Origin: Nocardiopsis alborubida
Lineage (GTDB): Bacteria; Actinomycetota; Actinomycetes; Streptosporangiales; Streptosporangiaceae
Direction: 5' to 3'
NCBI RefSeq assembly: GCF_012396365.1
Contig: NZ_JAAXPG010000003.1
Coordinates: forward strand, 248,001-312,000
DNA: 64,000 nucleotides
Below the pieces are notes generated by a model, which saw only the letters and a list, made by a program, of their open reading frames with translations, had not been told where the DNA came from and searched no databases. This document shows, piece by piece, positions 41,241 through 49,754 of this stretch. A program made the translations under genes and the position numbers. Position 1 is the stretch's first letter. Every line of letters starts with the position of its first letter.

Positions 41241-43463
41241 TCACCCCTCAGGCAGTTCGTCCTGCCAGCGTTGCAGCACCCGTTTGCTGTCCTGCGTGTC
41301 GGGGTGGTCGAGGCCGAGCACCCGTGTGCGGTCGCGTATCAAGGCGGTGAGAAGCTCGACGGCTTTGGCGGCGTTACCGAATTCGTAGGTCCACCAGGCG
41401 AGGTTGTGGCGGGTGGCGAGGGTGTCGGGGTGGTCAGGTCCCAGGACGCGCAGGTTATCAACAAGGAGGTCTTGGAGGGCTGTGACGGCTGTCGTGGGCA
41501 CTCCGGCTTCGCCCTGCCGGTGGGCGAGGTGGGCGCGGGTGACGAGTGTGTCGGGGTGGTCGGGTCCGAGGATTCGGATGCGGTCGGTGAGAAGGTCTTC
41601 GAAGGCCTGGGCGGCTCCGGCAGCATCCCCGGCCGCGCCCCGCAAGTAGGCGAGGTGGGCGCGGGTGACGAGTGTGTCGGGGTGGTCGGGTCCTAAGACG
41701 CGCAGCTGGTTGGTGAGGAGGACTTCGTAGGCTGTGGCGGCTCCGGTTGAGTCCCCAGCTTGGCCACGCCAGAGAGCGAGGTTGTGGCGGGTGGTGAGGG
41801 CGTGGGGGTGGTCGGGTCCGAGGACGCGCAGTATCTCGGGGAGGAGTTCCTCGAAAGCCTGGGCAGCTCCGATTAGGTCCCCGCTCTCGCCTCGCAGGTA
41901 GGCGAGGTTGTGGCGGGTGGTGAAGGTGTGGGGGTGGTCGGGGCCTAGGTAGTGATGTGCGGTTTGGGCCATTTTTTCCCAATAGGCCTTTGCCTCACCC
42001 ACCTGTCCGGCTTCGGCCAGGCTGTTCCCTGCCTGGAATAGCACCACGTGGCCGTCGGGTTCCCACAACCACTCCTCTACGCTGCGTCCCTGGACGGAAT
42101 GGTTCCGCAGGGTGCGGGTGTTCGAGCGCAGATGGTCGGCCAGGACGGTGTCGCGTTCTACCTCGGGCCACACCTCGAAGAGCGCGTTAGCAGCCGTGTA
42201 CACGCTCTCCCGTGTGGGCTGGGTTGCCTGGTGTTCGCGGGTAGCGCGTTGGACGATCTGGTGCGTGCGGATCACCGGTTCGCTGGCCTCAGATGTCGTG
42301 ACCGTACGGTTGATCAGGTTCAACCGATGCAGGCCGACCAGTGCGGTACGCACCTCCGGTACGGACAACTTGGGTGTGGTGGCCGGGGTCGCGGGGGAGT
42401 TGGTGGCTGAGGGTGCGTGTTCCGGTGCACTGCGCTGGGTGGCCAGGTACTCCAGGGCCGTGGGGCTGGTCAGCACGTGTTCGGGGATGGCTGTTCCGTC
42501 CAGAAGACCGATAAGCCCCATGAGTGGTCGGGCCACCCCTTGGGGGTTGAAGGTATCGACCTGGTTCAGGGACAGGTCCCACGTGGCGGCGAGCGGCGTG
42601 GGGGCATCCCAGTCGGGAAACACCTGGTGCAGGGTGGTCATTCGGTCGTGGAACAGCTCCAGGTAGTCAGCGCACGCTAGGCCGGTCTCGGCCATGTAGG
42701 TCACCGCTTGCCCCAGTGCGAGTGGGAGGAGCCCCAAGTCGTGGGCGACAGCGCCCAGCTCCCTGGTGGTGTGAGGGATCCCGGTTTCGCTCAGGGCACG
42801 GGCAAGGAAGGTATGGGCCTCGTCGGGGGTGTAGACGCCTACGTCGAGGAGGTGCCGTCCCTGGGTTGTCAGGGAGTGGTCGCGCCGGCGGGTGGTGACG
42901 AGGACTCGGCCGTGAGGTTGGTCGTGTGGGGGCCACAGGTCCCGCACCTGGGCGGGGTCGACGAGGTCGTCCCACACGATGAGCCAGCGCCGGTTCTGGT
43001 GCTTGTTCGGGTCATCAAGCCAGGTGAGGAACAGAAGTGCGGCGTCATCGTGGTCATCGGGAACGGTGGCGAACATCTGGTGGGCGGCTTGGGCGTAGGC
43101 GAAAGTAATGCGTTCGCGGTTGGATGCGTTGGCCCAGACGAGGACATCCATCCGTTCTTCGGGGGTGGTAATGCGGGCTAAGGCGCGGGCGTGGTGGGCG
43201 GCCAGTTGGGTCTTACCGACCCCGCCGGTGCCGGACAGGACTTGGCGCAGGACGACGGTCCCGAAGCTGTTCAGGGCCTCGCTGAGTTCGTCGCCGATGG
43301 TCCGGTGCTGGTAGTGGGCAGCCTGTTCGGGGATAGCGCCGACGCGTATCGGCCAGTCGACCGTATGAGGTCCGTGGTAGTGGTTGGTCTGCTTGCCGAC
43401 CACCGGTCCGCGGAAGTCGCTGAAGCCGAGGTCGATGTGGTCGCCGTGGTAGGACGTGCTCAC
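41241..43463 (-). CDS. STAND NTPase (NB-ARC) with tetratricopeptide repeats
   Basis: About 740 residues. The N-terminal GDHIDLGFSDFRGPVVGKQ motif is shared with the small protein encoded next. The NTPase follows: P-loop GTGGVGKTQLA, Walker B RRWLIVWDDL, and the GLPL-type motif LGLLPLALGQAVTYMAE. After a winged-helix region comes an array of five or more 42-residue TPR units, each with GPDHPDTLVTRHNLAYLRG-like text, nearly identical at the DNA level (41290-41960). GTG 43463 overlaps the upstream stop in a GTGA junction. Such STAND-TPR proteins act as sensors that oligomerise on a trigger, in signalling or phage defence. The effector is not obvious, so the partner protein may supply it. Confidence 0.85.
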   Translation of the reverse strand: MSTSYHGDHIDLGFSDFRGPVVGKQTNHYHGPHTVDWPIRVGAIPEQAAHYQHRTIGDELSEALNSFGTVVLRQVLSGTGGVGKTQLAAHHARALARITTPEERMDVLVWANASNRERITFAYAQAAHQMFATVPDDHDDAALLFLTWLDDPNKHQNRRWLIVWDDLVDPAQVRDLWPPHDQPHGRVLVTTRRRDHSLTTQGRHLLDVGVYTPDEAHTFLARALSETGIPHTTRELGAVAHDLGLLPLALGQAVTYMAETGLACADYLELFHDRMTTLHQVFPDWDAPTPLAATWDLSLNQVDTFNPQGVARPLMGLIGLLDGTAIPEHVLTSPTALEYLATQRSAPEHAPSATNSPATPATTPKLSVPEVRTALVGLHRLNLINRTVTTSEASEPVIRTHQIVQRATREHQATQPTRESVYTAANALFEVWPEVERDTVLADHLRSNTRTLRNHSVQGRSVEEWLWEPDGHVVLFQAGNSLAEAGQVGEAKAYWEKMAQTAHHYLGPDHPHTFTTRHNLAYLRGESGDLIGAAQAFEELLPEILRVLGPDHPHALTTRHNLALWRGQAGDSTGAATAYEVLLTNQLRVLGPDHPDTLVTRAHLAYLRGAAGDAAGAAQAFEDLLTDRIRILGPDHPDTLVTRAHLAHRQGEAGVPTTAVTALQDLLVDNLRVLGPDHPDTLATRHNLAWWTYEFGNAAKAVELLTALIRDRTRVLGLDHPDTQDSKRVLQRWQDELPEG

Positions 43464-43885
43464 CGGGTCGGCTCTTGCCCGTTGTTGCCGGGCTCGGGAC
43501 GGTGGTTGACCTGTTTGCCGATCACCGTTCCGTGGAAGTTGCCATCGCGGAAGTCGATGTGGTCGCCGCCGTAGGTGGTGTTCTCCACGTGCATGTCCCG
43601 GCCCTGGACGACGGTGCTTCCGGAGACGTTGCCGTTCACCGTGTTCGCGACGTCGCTTCCATCGCCTGTACGTGGAGGTGGGATTGGGGCGGAGGGTCGG
43701 GAGGTGGCGACCCAGGCGATGGCGGTGACGATGAGCGCCAGGGCGGTGGTGATGCCCGCTGCCCATGAGGCGGCTTCCCAGCCGTCGCGCGTACTGGGGC
43801 CGCCGCCGAACCACAATCCGGCTCCCAACGCGGCCAAGATTGCGACGCTTGCCGCTGCTGCCCAGATCCACCTTGCCCTGTTCAT
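43460..43885 (-). CDS. Small membrane protein, partner of the STAND NTPase
   Basis: A 141-residue protein with two membrane helices (about residues 6-24, WIWAAAASVAILAALGAGLW, and 40-60, AASWAAGITTALALIVTAIA). A linker and a beta-rich tail follow, with NTVNGNVSGSTVVQGRDMHV and GGDHIDFRDGNFHGTVIGKQ. The G-D-H-I-D-F...G-K-Q-x-N motif recurs at the N-terminus of the NTPase encoded directly downstream, so the two proteins probably interact through homotypic beta modules. ATG 43885 lacks a strong ribosome site. Its stop overlaps the NTPase start. A membrane effector or anchor released by the NTPase is one possible role. Confidence 0.75.
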   Translation of the reverse strand: MNRARWIWAAAASVAILAALGAGLWFGGGPSTRDGWEAASWAAGITTALALIVTAIAWVATSRPSAPIPPPRTGDGSDVANTVNGNVSGSTVVQGRDMHVENTTYGGDHIDFRDGNFHGTVIGKQVNHRPEPGNNGQEPTR

Positions 43886-44177
43886 GCCATCTGATTGTGG
43901 CGCGTGAAGCCCGGCAGGGTAAGGGGTTTTGGCTGAAACGGCCGTATGCGGCCTGTGAGGCCATGCGGCGTACATGGGTCCCGCGCGGGCGTCGGGGCGG
44001 CTGTGGGGCGCTGGTGGGCGGGCGCGGGGTGTCCCGACGCAGGGCTACCAGGGTCACGGGAAGGCAAAGTGCTCCGCGAGGTCGAGCCCCACCTGTACTG
44101 GACCTTGTACTGGGGAGCACACATGGAGCATTTCAGGCCCCGATCCAGGACCGGCGCCTCGTCTGTTCGACTCGCGC

Positions 44178-44423
44178 ACCCCGTCTGACCTGGGGTTTTG
44201 TGGCGCACCCGGCAGGATTCGAACCTGCGACCATCGGATTAGAAGTCCGGTTCTTTCGTGCCTCTACGTGCCACAGGGTGCCTTTTCGTCCCTATTTACC
44301 CGATCACCACCATCGTTTCGTGTCAAGAGGTGCCGCGTGGTGCCGTGTCAGTACGGAGCTGCGGAGCATAATCGGAGCACACACGGCCCGGTGGTGGCGT
44401 CCGATGGCACCTCGCGAGGTCCT
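44178..44423. repeat. Attachment-site repeat, left copy (attL-like)
   Basis: Bases 44178-44245 are identical over 68 bp to 51122-51189. The following stretch to 44423 matches 51190-51365 at roughly three quarters of positions. The identical core contains the 3' half of a tRNA-Arg(UCU) on the minus strand and a terminator-like CCCC...GGGG next to it. With integrase 2 next to the right copy, this is the left end of an integrated element. Confidence 0.8.
44201..44250 (-). other. 3' half of tRNA-Arg(UCU) within the attachment core
   Basis: On the minus strand the sequence runs from the anticodon loop CTTCTAA through variable loop, T-arm (GGTTCGAATCC) and acceptor strand CGGGTGC to an encoded CCA. 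The DNA upstream does not supply a normal D-arm: the 5' half is 5 nt too long and the anticodon stem has one broken pair. Hence it is a fragment used as integration target, not a working tRNA. Confidence 0.75.
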
Positions 44424-44465
44424 CGCGAGCCGGGAGCCACCTTGCCCTGGCACGGGCTTCATGGT

Positions 44466-44687
44466 GTGACGCTGCCCGACAGGGCAGGGCTCAACTCTCG
44501 TCCATGGTCGCGCCGCTCGTTCGCGAACGCCCAGGCGGGGCCGATCCCGGGCGCGCTCGTCGGTGAGGACGGGGCCCGGGCGGTCTGGTACCCGGTGGTG
44601 GAGGACGCCGAGGCGCCCCTGCGCGCCCTGGACCTCATGCGGAGGCAGACGGAGTACCTGTCCGCGGCTCCCGCGAAGAGGGCCTGA
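44466..44687 (+). CDS. Small hypothetical protein, possibly truncated
   Basis: Seventy-three codons with very strong G/C third-position bias, ending ALDLMRRQTEYLSAAPAKRA. The central part reads VWYPVVEDAEAPLRALDLM. No family is recognised. GTG 44466 has no good ribosome site, and the first 15 codons are less convincing than the rest. The gene could therefore be the surviving 3' end of a larger one cut by insertion at the attachment site 40 bp upstream. It precedes the toxin cassette on the same strand but is separated from it by about 235 bp and a 14-bp palindrome. Confidence 0.45.
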   Translation: MTLPDRAGLNSRPWSRRSFANAQAGPIPGALVGEDGARAVWYPVVEDAEAPLRALDLMRRQTEYLSAAPAKRA

Positions 44688-44729
44688 GCCTTCCCGGAGG
44701 AAGGCCCGTCGCCCTTTCCCGGAGCAGGG

Positions 44730-44743
44730 GTGACGCACGTCAC
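44730..44743 (+). promoter_or_regulatory. 14-bp palindrome upstream of the toxin cassette
   Basis: GTGACGCACGTCAC is a perfect palindrome apart from its CA centre, located 180 bp before the first cassette gene. It is a possible operator; no regulator is encoded in the element. Confidence 0.35.
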
Positions 44744-44922
44744 TTTCGTAGTGCCCGGCTGCGTGTTCTGCTCGGCTCGTCCGGAAGACCCCGCGCCTGA
44801 CCACCACCGGGGCGGTTCCTCCGGAACCGGGACCGATCGTGGAACGTCACTCCATATGCGCATACTGCTATGGGAGTCCTGCGAAGCGGGCCACGGAATC
44901 CACGAGGGAGAGCAGGCATCGG

Positions 44923-45249
44923 ATGAAGTTCGAACTGGTGGAGCCGCCTGACGGGTCGGAGGAGTCGGACGGGAGCGCCGCCGTCGCCGAAGCGCGGGAC
45001 CCGGCGCCCGCCGACGGGATCGCGGTTCTCAAGGAATCGGACGCGGCCTTCCCCGGGCCCGTGCGGGAACGCAGGGCCAGGGCGGTCGAGGGCGTGCGCG
45101 CCTCGCTGGAGATGCTGCGGGCCCGCGTCGCCGAGCAGAACATGGCCGAGGTCCGCGTCCACGCTGCTGACCTACCGGAGGCCGAGGCCGGAGCCCTGTT
45201 CCACGCGCACCGGTTCGCAGCTTCCCCGGCGAAGGGAGACGGCCGATGA
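44923..45249 (+). CDS. Hypothetical protein, first gene of the T7SS-type cassette
   Basis: A 108-residue acidic protein without signal or membrane segments. The middle (RRARAVEGVRASLEMLRARV) is predicted helical. I do not recognise the family. ATG 44923 has a GGGAGAGCAGG stretch upstream. It overlaps by 4 bp (ATGA) the next gene, a WXG100-like protein, so the two are translated together. By position it could be a secretion partner or chaperone for the toxin, as small helical proteins often are in ESX/T7SS substrate loci. That role is inference. Confidence 0.65.
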   Translation: MKFELVEPPDGSEESDGSAAVAEARDPAPADGIAVLKESDAAFPGPVRERRARAVEGVRASLEMLRARVAEQNMAEVRVHAADLPEAEAGALFHAHRFAASPAKGDGR

Positions 45250-45581
45250 GCCGGTGGAACATCGACGTCTACGGGGTCTCGCTGGTCCTGGGCGACCTCG
45301 GCGGACAGCTCGGCCTCGAAGGAGGCGGGTTCTCCGACACCATCGACTCCACCGCCGACGGGATCGAGATGGCGCTGACCAACGCCAAGAGCCCGCCCGT
45401 GGAGGCCGCTCTGTCCGGGTTCTTCGAGCACTTCACCGGCGAGACCGACGCCATGTTCACCCGCACCCTGTCGTGTCTGCAGGGCGCCAACGACGCCACG
45501 CTGGCCTACAACCAGGGCCAGGAGGAGATGGCCGCCGAAGCCCAGAGTCAGGCGGGCACCGGCGAGAACCTCGACCTCTGA
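45246..45581 (+). CDS. WXG100-like small helical protein (DUF6507-like)
   Basis: A 111-residue helical-hairpin protein beginning MSRWNIDVYGVSLVLGDLGG. That opening (SxWDIDxxGV) and the late ATLAYNQGQEEMAAEAQ are typical of the DUF6507 group, found beside WXG100/ESX secretion substrates. Such proteins are thought to form a heterodimer with the N-terminal helical domain of the large toxin, for export by the type VII machinery. No secretion ATPase is encoded nearby, so a chromosomal T7SS elsewhere would be used. ATG 45246 overlaps the previous stop. The toxin gene starts 57 bp downstream. Confidence 0.75.
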   Translation: MSRWNIDVYGVSLVLGDLGGQLGLEGGGFSDTIDSTADGIEMALTNAKSPPVEAALSGFFEHFTGETDAMFTRTLSCLQGANDATLAYNQGQEEMAAEAQSQAGTGENLDL

Positions 45582-45638
45582 CCCGACGCGCCCCCGCACC
45601 ACCGACACCCCTGCCCCGCCCCCACGGAAGGCCCCCTG

Positions 45639-48194
45639 GTGAGTTTCGAGCCCACCGAGCCCCAGAACGGCGTGGACCCCAACCCGTTCACGCTCATCGT
45701 CCCCGACACCGTCCCCTACCCCCTCACCGACGTCTGGTCCCTCAACTACGCGGCCGAGACCCTGCGCACCGGCGGGGAGGACCTCTTCGGCGGGGCCGAG
45801 GACATGTCCTCCACCTGAGGCGGGCTCCAAGCCCACTACAGCGCACCGGAGAGCGAGACTCTCTTCGCCGCGATGGACCCCGTGGTCACCCGGGGAGAGG
45901 GCATCCAGAGCGACCTGGCCACCGTCGCCAGCGCGCTGGAGGACCTGGCCGAGGCGGCCGCGACCGCGCGCCGCTCGCTCAACACCCTGCGCATCGACGC
46001 CCAGAGCCTGTGGAACGCCAACCACGACAAGAAGGTGTGGTGGCTGAACAAGGACGACGAGACCGACGAGTGGGCGCTGGCGGAGAACATCCGCATCAAG
46101 GACGCGGTCAACACGGCCTGGTCGACCTTCAACGAGGCCGAGAACGCGTGCGCCAGTCGGATCTCGGCGACCTTCGGCGGCCCCGCCTACGTGTCCCCGG
46201 ACCAGGCGGGCGGGGACGGAGCGCTGGTCTACGGGCTGCCCACCGACGCCGGTGAGCGCGACCTGTCCCTGGAACACCACTTGAGTCTCGACGGCGTCAA
46301 CAGCAACATCAACGACGTCACGGCATGGGCGGGGAGCGAGTTCCACCCCTCCCTCGCGGACTGGGGCAACCCCACCGGTCAGGCGGCCTGGGACACGGTG
46401 GTCACCGACGTGCTGTGGGGGACGGCGGTGGGGCTGACGTCCAAGCTCGGGTTCTGGCACCCCGACAACGGGTGGCGGTTCGACCCGCGGGGGCGCTTGG
46501 AGAACTTCGGGGCGGCCTGGCGCGACGCGGGCATGGACGCGGCCGCGCTGGTCGGCATCCACGACGAGCACGGGTGGTTGTGGGAGCCGGGCGAGCGCGG
46601 CCGGGAGGGCTGGAGCGCCGGATGGGACCGGTGGACCGGCAACGCCCAGGACAGCCTCACCGAGGTCTGGGAGGGGCACACCGCCTGGTCCACACGCGAT
46701 GACGGTGTCGCCTACTCCAACACCACTATGGCCGCCAACGCGGTGATGCTGACCGGCGGGCTGCCGCTCAAAGCTCTCAAGATCATCGCCGGGGCGGGGG
46801 TGGTCAGCTCCATGGACGCCCCCGGGGGATCGGGTGACGCGGAGTTCGACGGCTCCGGCTCGGGTTCCGGCGGGGGTTCGGACACGGGCTCGGACAACTT
46901 CACGTCGAGGGGCGGACCGGGAACGCGGGGCTGGCCCAGCAGTCCGCTGCCGGGCGCAGGGGAGGGCCAGCGTCCCACGGGTGAGCGCTTCGAGAACCCG
47001 CTCACCATGCTGAACAACTCACTGCTGGACCCCGACAGGTACCGCCCGCCCGCCTCCACCCCGAACGCCCCCGTACCCGACGGCGGCGGGAACCGGCCCT
47101 CGCAGAGCCCGCCCGCGCCGCAGCCCCAGGACAGCGGCACACCGTCCCATCGGTCTGGTGAGGACACTCCGCGGCGTTCCGACGAGGACGCGCAGGATGC
47201 GTCGAGAGCGCCCGGTGACAGACCCGGGGCCCCCGCTATGACTCCGCGGCCGGACAGCGAGTCCCGGAGCGGCGACACCGACGCGCCCCGCGCCGAGGAC
47301 GACCCCGGACAGGGTCCCCCACGTCGTGACGAGGACGACGAGAGCGGTCGGAGCGACGAGCGGGAGGGCGCGGGCGGTCGGCGCGAGGAGCCGGAGGCGG
47401 AGCGTCCCGAGCCCGCCGCCGGTGGCGGTGGCGGTGGCGGGGGTGGCGACGAGCCCCCCAACGACCGCACCGGCACCGGCGGTGGTGACGGAGACGACTC
47501 CCTCCCGGAGCGCCCTGAACCTACTAACCCAAACAACCAGAAACCAGACCATAATGGCCCAATGCCTCCCGAGCTTCGGTCCGAACTCAGGGACATAATC
47601 CAGCAGGTGCCCGGATTTAGGCAGTCAGGCTTCAACGACAAGGACTACGCGAGCCTCTTCAACTCCCTGGAGAACAAGAGGTCCACTGTCGGCGCTCAGA
47701 CTGCGGATATGATCCTGCAAGGACGTCTAGCCAACGTTGAAGGATTCAATGACATGATCGTCTCCCTCAAAAGTAGGGGCGACCTCCCCGCGAGGAATCA
47801 GGAAATGAGAATTGCTACGGACCTGCTGGATTCTGGCTTCCCGCCGGACAGGGTCGCGTTCCCCGGAAAAAACCCGATTACTGGAGAAGACCTTGACGTG
47901 GCTGTGAGAGGAGATGACGGTAGGGTTGAGTATGGTTACCAGGCGAAGGTAGTCGAAAATCCGGAGGGAATCAGGAGTGCGCTCCGGAAGATCAGGAAGC
48001 AATTCCCGGCGACGACCGAGGCGTCCCACCGGGGCGGAATCATTGAGGCTAACTTCGAGATGAATGAACTCCTAGACAGGGACCTGAGGAGCCTTCATGA
48101 AGCAGCCAAGGCTGAGAACATATCCTTCCATGTCCATTTCCAGGACGGAACTCTCGATTTCCCGCCTGGCGCTCCCCTCTACCCGACAAAATAG
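45639..48194 (+). CDS. T7SS-type polymorphic toxin, interrupted by one TGA
   Basis: From GTG 45639 the frame runs 851 codons with a single TGA at 45816-45818, inside DMSST-GGLQAHYSAPE, where a Trp codon (TGG) is expected; ATG 45873 could restart translation. Layout: an N-terminal WXG100-like helical domain and a soluble middle (about 46190-46800). A long disordered Pro/Asp/Arg/Ser-rich linker with a glycine run follows (46830-47500), then a C-terminal toxin domain from about 47560. There base composition falls noticeably and VEYGYQAKVVENPEGIR together with an earlier DLDVAV suggests a PD-(D/E)xK-like nuclease. The toxin type is inferred from that motif only. Two immunity-like genes follow. 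Confidence 0.8.
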
Positions 48195-48203
48195 GGAGAA
48201 CTG

Positions 48204-48854
48204 ATGTCAAAACTCCTGCGTGCACCCAGCGAAGTCGGATCATGGCTGTGGTATATCGAAGCACCAGAGAAGCCCGACATCAGCGACAGTCTCACGGTCG
48301 TCGCGAAGTTGGCAGGCGTTCTGGGAAAGCACGAACTTCTCAAGTCGGATATTATGGAAGTCTGCTGGAGTCAATACGGAAAAGGAAAAATTGGGATCTG
48401 GACGAGGATCTCCCCGGGGGTCGCCTTCGCTGATTCCCGGTATGCGGACTTCGTGCAGCAGAGTCGACCCTCTGGTTTTCCTGACGCGTATGCCGCTCAT
48501 ATCGAAACAGTGAGTACCGGGATATGGATCGACGCGGACGGCAGGAGGCATCGGGAGCGCCAACTTGTCAGCCTGGTAGTCTCTCCGGAGCCTGGCGAGA
48601 TCCAGGTAGAAATCAGTGTTCACCATGATATCTGGTCTTGGTATGACTTCGCAGGCCATCCTCACCCCGAGATTTACGACCAGAACGCACCACGCCTGGC
48701 TGCGGCCCTTGAAAATGTGGAGAAAGTGCTCCAAGTCGAGACTGAGAACGGGGAGGGTACGTATTTCGGTGTCTCGGAGGGTTTCTGGATTAAGCGCCCG
48801 GATGCTGAGGACCTTGTGGACGGCCTAGCCATGGACTCCACTGACAGGTTGTGA
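48204..48854 (+). CDS. Candidate immunity protein 1
   Basis: A 216-residue acidic, aromatic-rich cytoplasmic protein 9 bp after the toxin stop, with GGGAGAACTG before ATG 48204. GC is low (near 53% around 48361-48420), as in the toxin tip, so toxin tip and this gene were probably acquired together. It is clearly related to the next gene. Both contain V-x-H-DIW, a G-x-PHxE box, NAPRL near residue 165, TYFG, and end in DSTDRL or DVTDRL. I know no named family for it; SUKH-like or other immunity folds are possible. Its likely role is to bind and block the adjacent toxin domain. Confidence 0.75.
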   Translation: MSKLLRAPSEVGSWLWYIEAPEKPDISDSLTVVAKLAGVLGKHELLKSDIMEVCWSQYGKGKIGIWTRISPGVAFADSRYADFVQQSRPSGFPDAYAAHIETVSTGIWIDADGRRHRERQLVSLVVSPEPGEIQVEISVHHDIWSWYDFAGHPHPEIYDQNAPRLAAALENVEKVLQVETENGEGTYFGVSEGFWIKRPDAEDLVDGLAMDSTDRL

Positions 48855-48898
48855 TCCCCCTCGAAAACGCTGACTTGCGAAGCGCAACCTTCAGGGGC

Positions 48899-48919
48899 TG
48901 ATCACGACCTTGGTGATCA
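48899..48919. terminator. Small inverted repeat between the two immunity genes
   Basis: TGATCAC and GTGATCA are perfect 7-bp arms around a 7-bp spacer. Could attenuate or end transcription after immunity gene 1, or serve as an operator for gene 2. Confidence 0.35.
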
Positions 48920-48937
48920 ACGACGATGAAAGGGAGC

Positions 48938-49585
48938 ATGTCCCTGTTGACGAAGTCGCCGAAGGCCACCGCCACATGGACGTGGGTGGTTGAGCACGAC
49001 GAAGGCTTGAACGGTCTGGAGGCGGGCTGTACGACGGCGATGACGGTGGCAAAGGCCCTGCAGGAGCACGATCTGCTGTACCTCGACAGCGTCGATGTGG
49101 ACTGGTTCCAGTACGCATCCGGCCACACCGGCTTCCGATCCCGGGTTTTGCACTGCCGTGGCCTCACAACCGCTGCCCTGGCGAACCGGGTTCGCGACTC
49201 GCGGCCAGCAGGCCGACCAGAAGCCTACCCGGAGACGCTGTTTCTCATCGGCCCCGGAAACTGGATCGCGCCCGGCGGACGAAAGAGAGGCGAGCCCGAG
49301 CTCGTCGGTGTTTCCGTTGATATCGCCGCCGAGGACACGATGGTCGAGGTGAGCGTCTACCACGACATCTGGGCGGAGAACGACTTCTTCGGCCGCCCTC
49401 ATTCGGAGGTTCATGACGGCAACGCCCCTCGCCTGAGCCAGGCTCTGAGAGGACTTGCGGCGGTGCTGGGGGGTGAGGCCGAGGCGGGCGAGCCCACCTA
49501 CTTCGGTACGGCCATCAACTACGGCGTGGCGGCGCCTCGTGGCGGGGTGGCCGATGGAGGAATCGACGTGACTGATCGTCTCTAG
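48938..49585 (+). CDS. Candidate immunity protein 2 (paralogue of the preceding gene)
   Basis: A 215-residue protein homologous throughout to the preceding one: EVSVYHDIWAENDFFGRPHS, NAPRLSQALRGLAAVLG, EPTYFGTAINYG and the DVTDRL end. I place the start at ATG 48938 because that aligns the N-termini (MSLLTKSP against MSKLLRAP). ATG 48926 is in frame but lacks a ribosome site, and the AAGGGAG motif is unusually close to 48938. GC is higher than in immunity gene 1. So this is likely an older family member, kept against a different toxin variant. Orphan immunity arrays of this kind are typical of polymorphic toxin loci. Confidence 0.72.
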   Translation: MSLLTKSPKATATWTWVVEHDEGLNGLEAGCTTAMTVAKALQEHDLLYLDSVDVDWFQYASGHTGFRSRVLHCRGLTTAALANRVRDSRPAGRPEAYPETLFLIGPGNWIAPGGRKRGEPELVGVSVDIAAEDTMVEVSVYHDIWAENDFFGRPHSEVHDGNAPRLSQALRGLAAVLGGEAEAGEPTYFGTAINYGVAAPRGGVADGGIDVTDRL

Positions 49586-49754
49586 AACGAGAGTTGGCTC
49601 ATGTCGTGTGTGAGGGAGGCTGGGGAGTGCCGGGGGCCTCTTCCATGTATCCGGTAATCCTCAGGACTGCTGAGGGAGTGGTTCGACCAGCTCTGTTCCG
49701 CGCTGGCTGCTCCTGAGCTCCTCTCGGGGAAGACTGGTTTCAGGGGTGTTGGTC

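Noticed and set aside
41290..41960. CRISPR-like regular repeats
   Set aside because: The repeated DNA is the coding sequence of 42-residue TPR units, in frame and without spacers.
44201..44290. Complete tRNA-Arg gene at the left attachment copy
   Set aside because: The 3' half is perfect, but the upstream DNA gives a 5-nt-too-long 5' half without a D-stem and with a mismatched anticodon stem, so only a fragment is claimed.
43974..44687. Single 237-codon gene across the attachment core
   Set aside because: The first two thirds cross the tRNA fragment and repeat DNA; only the last 74 codons have coding bias, and that part alone is listed.
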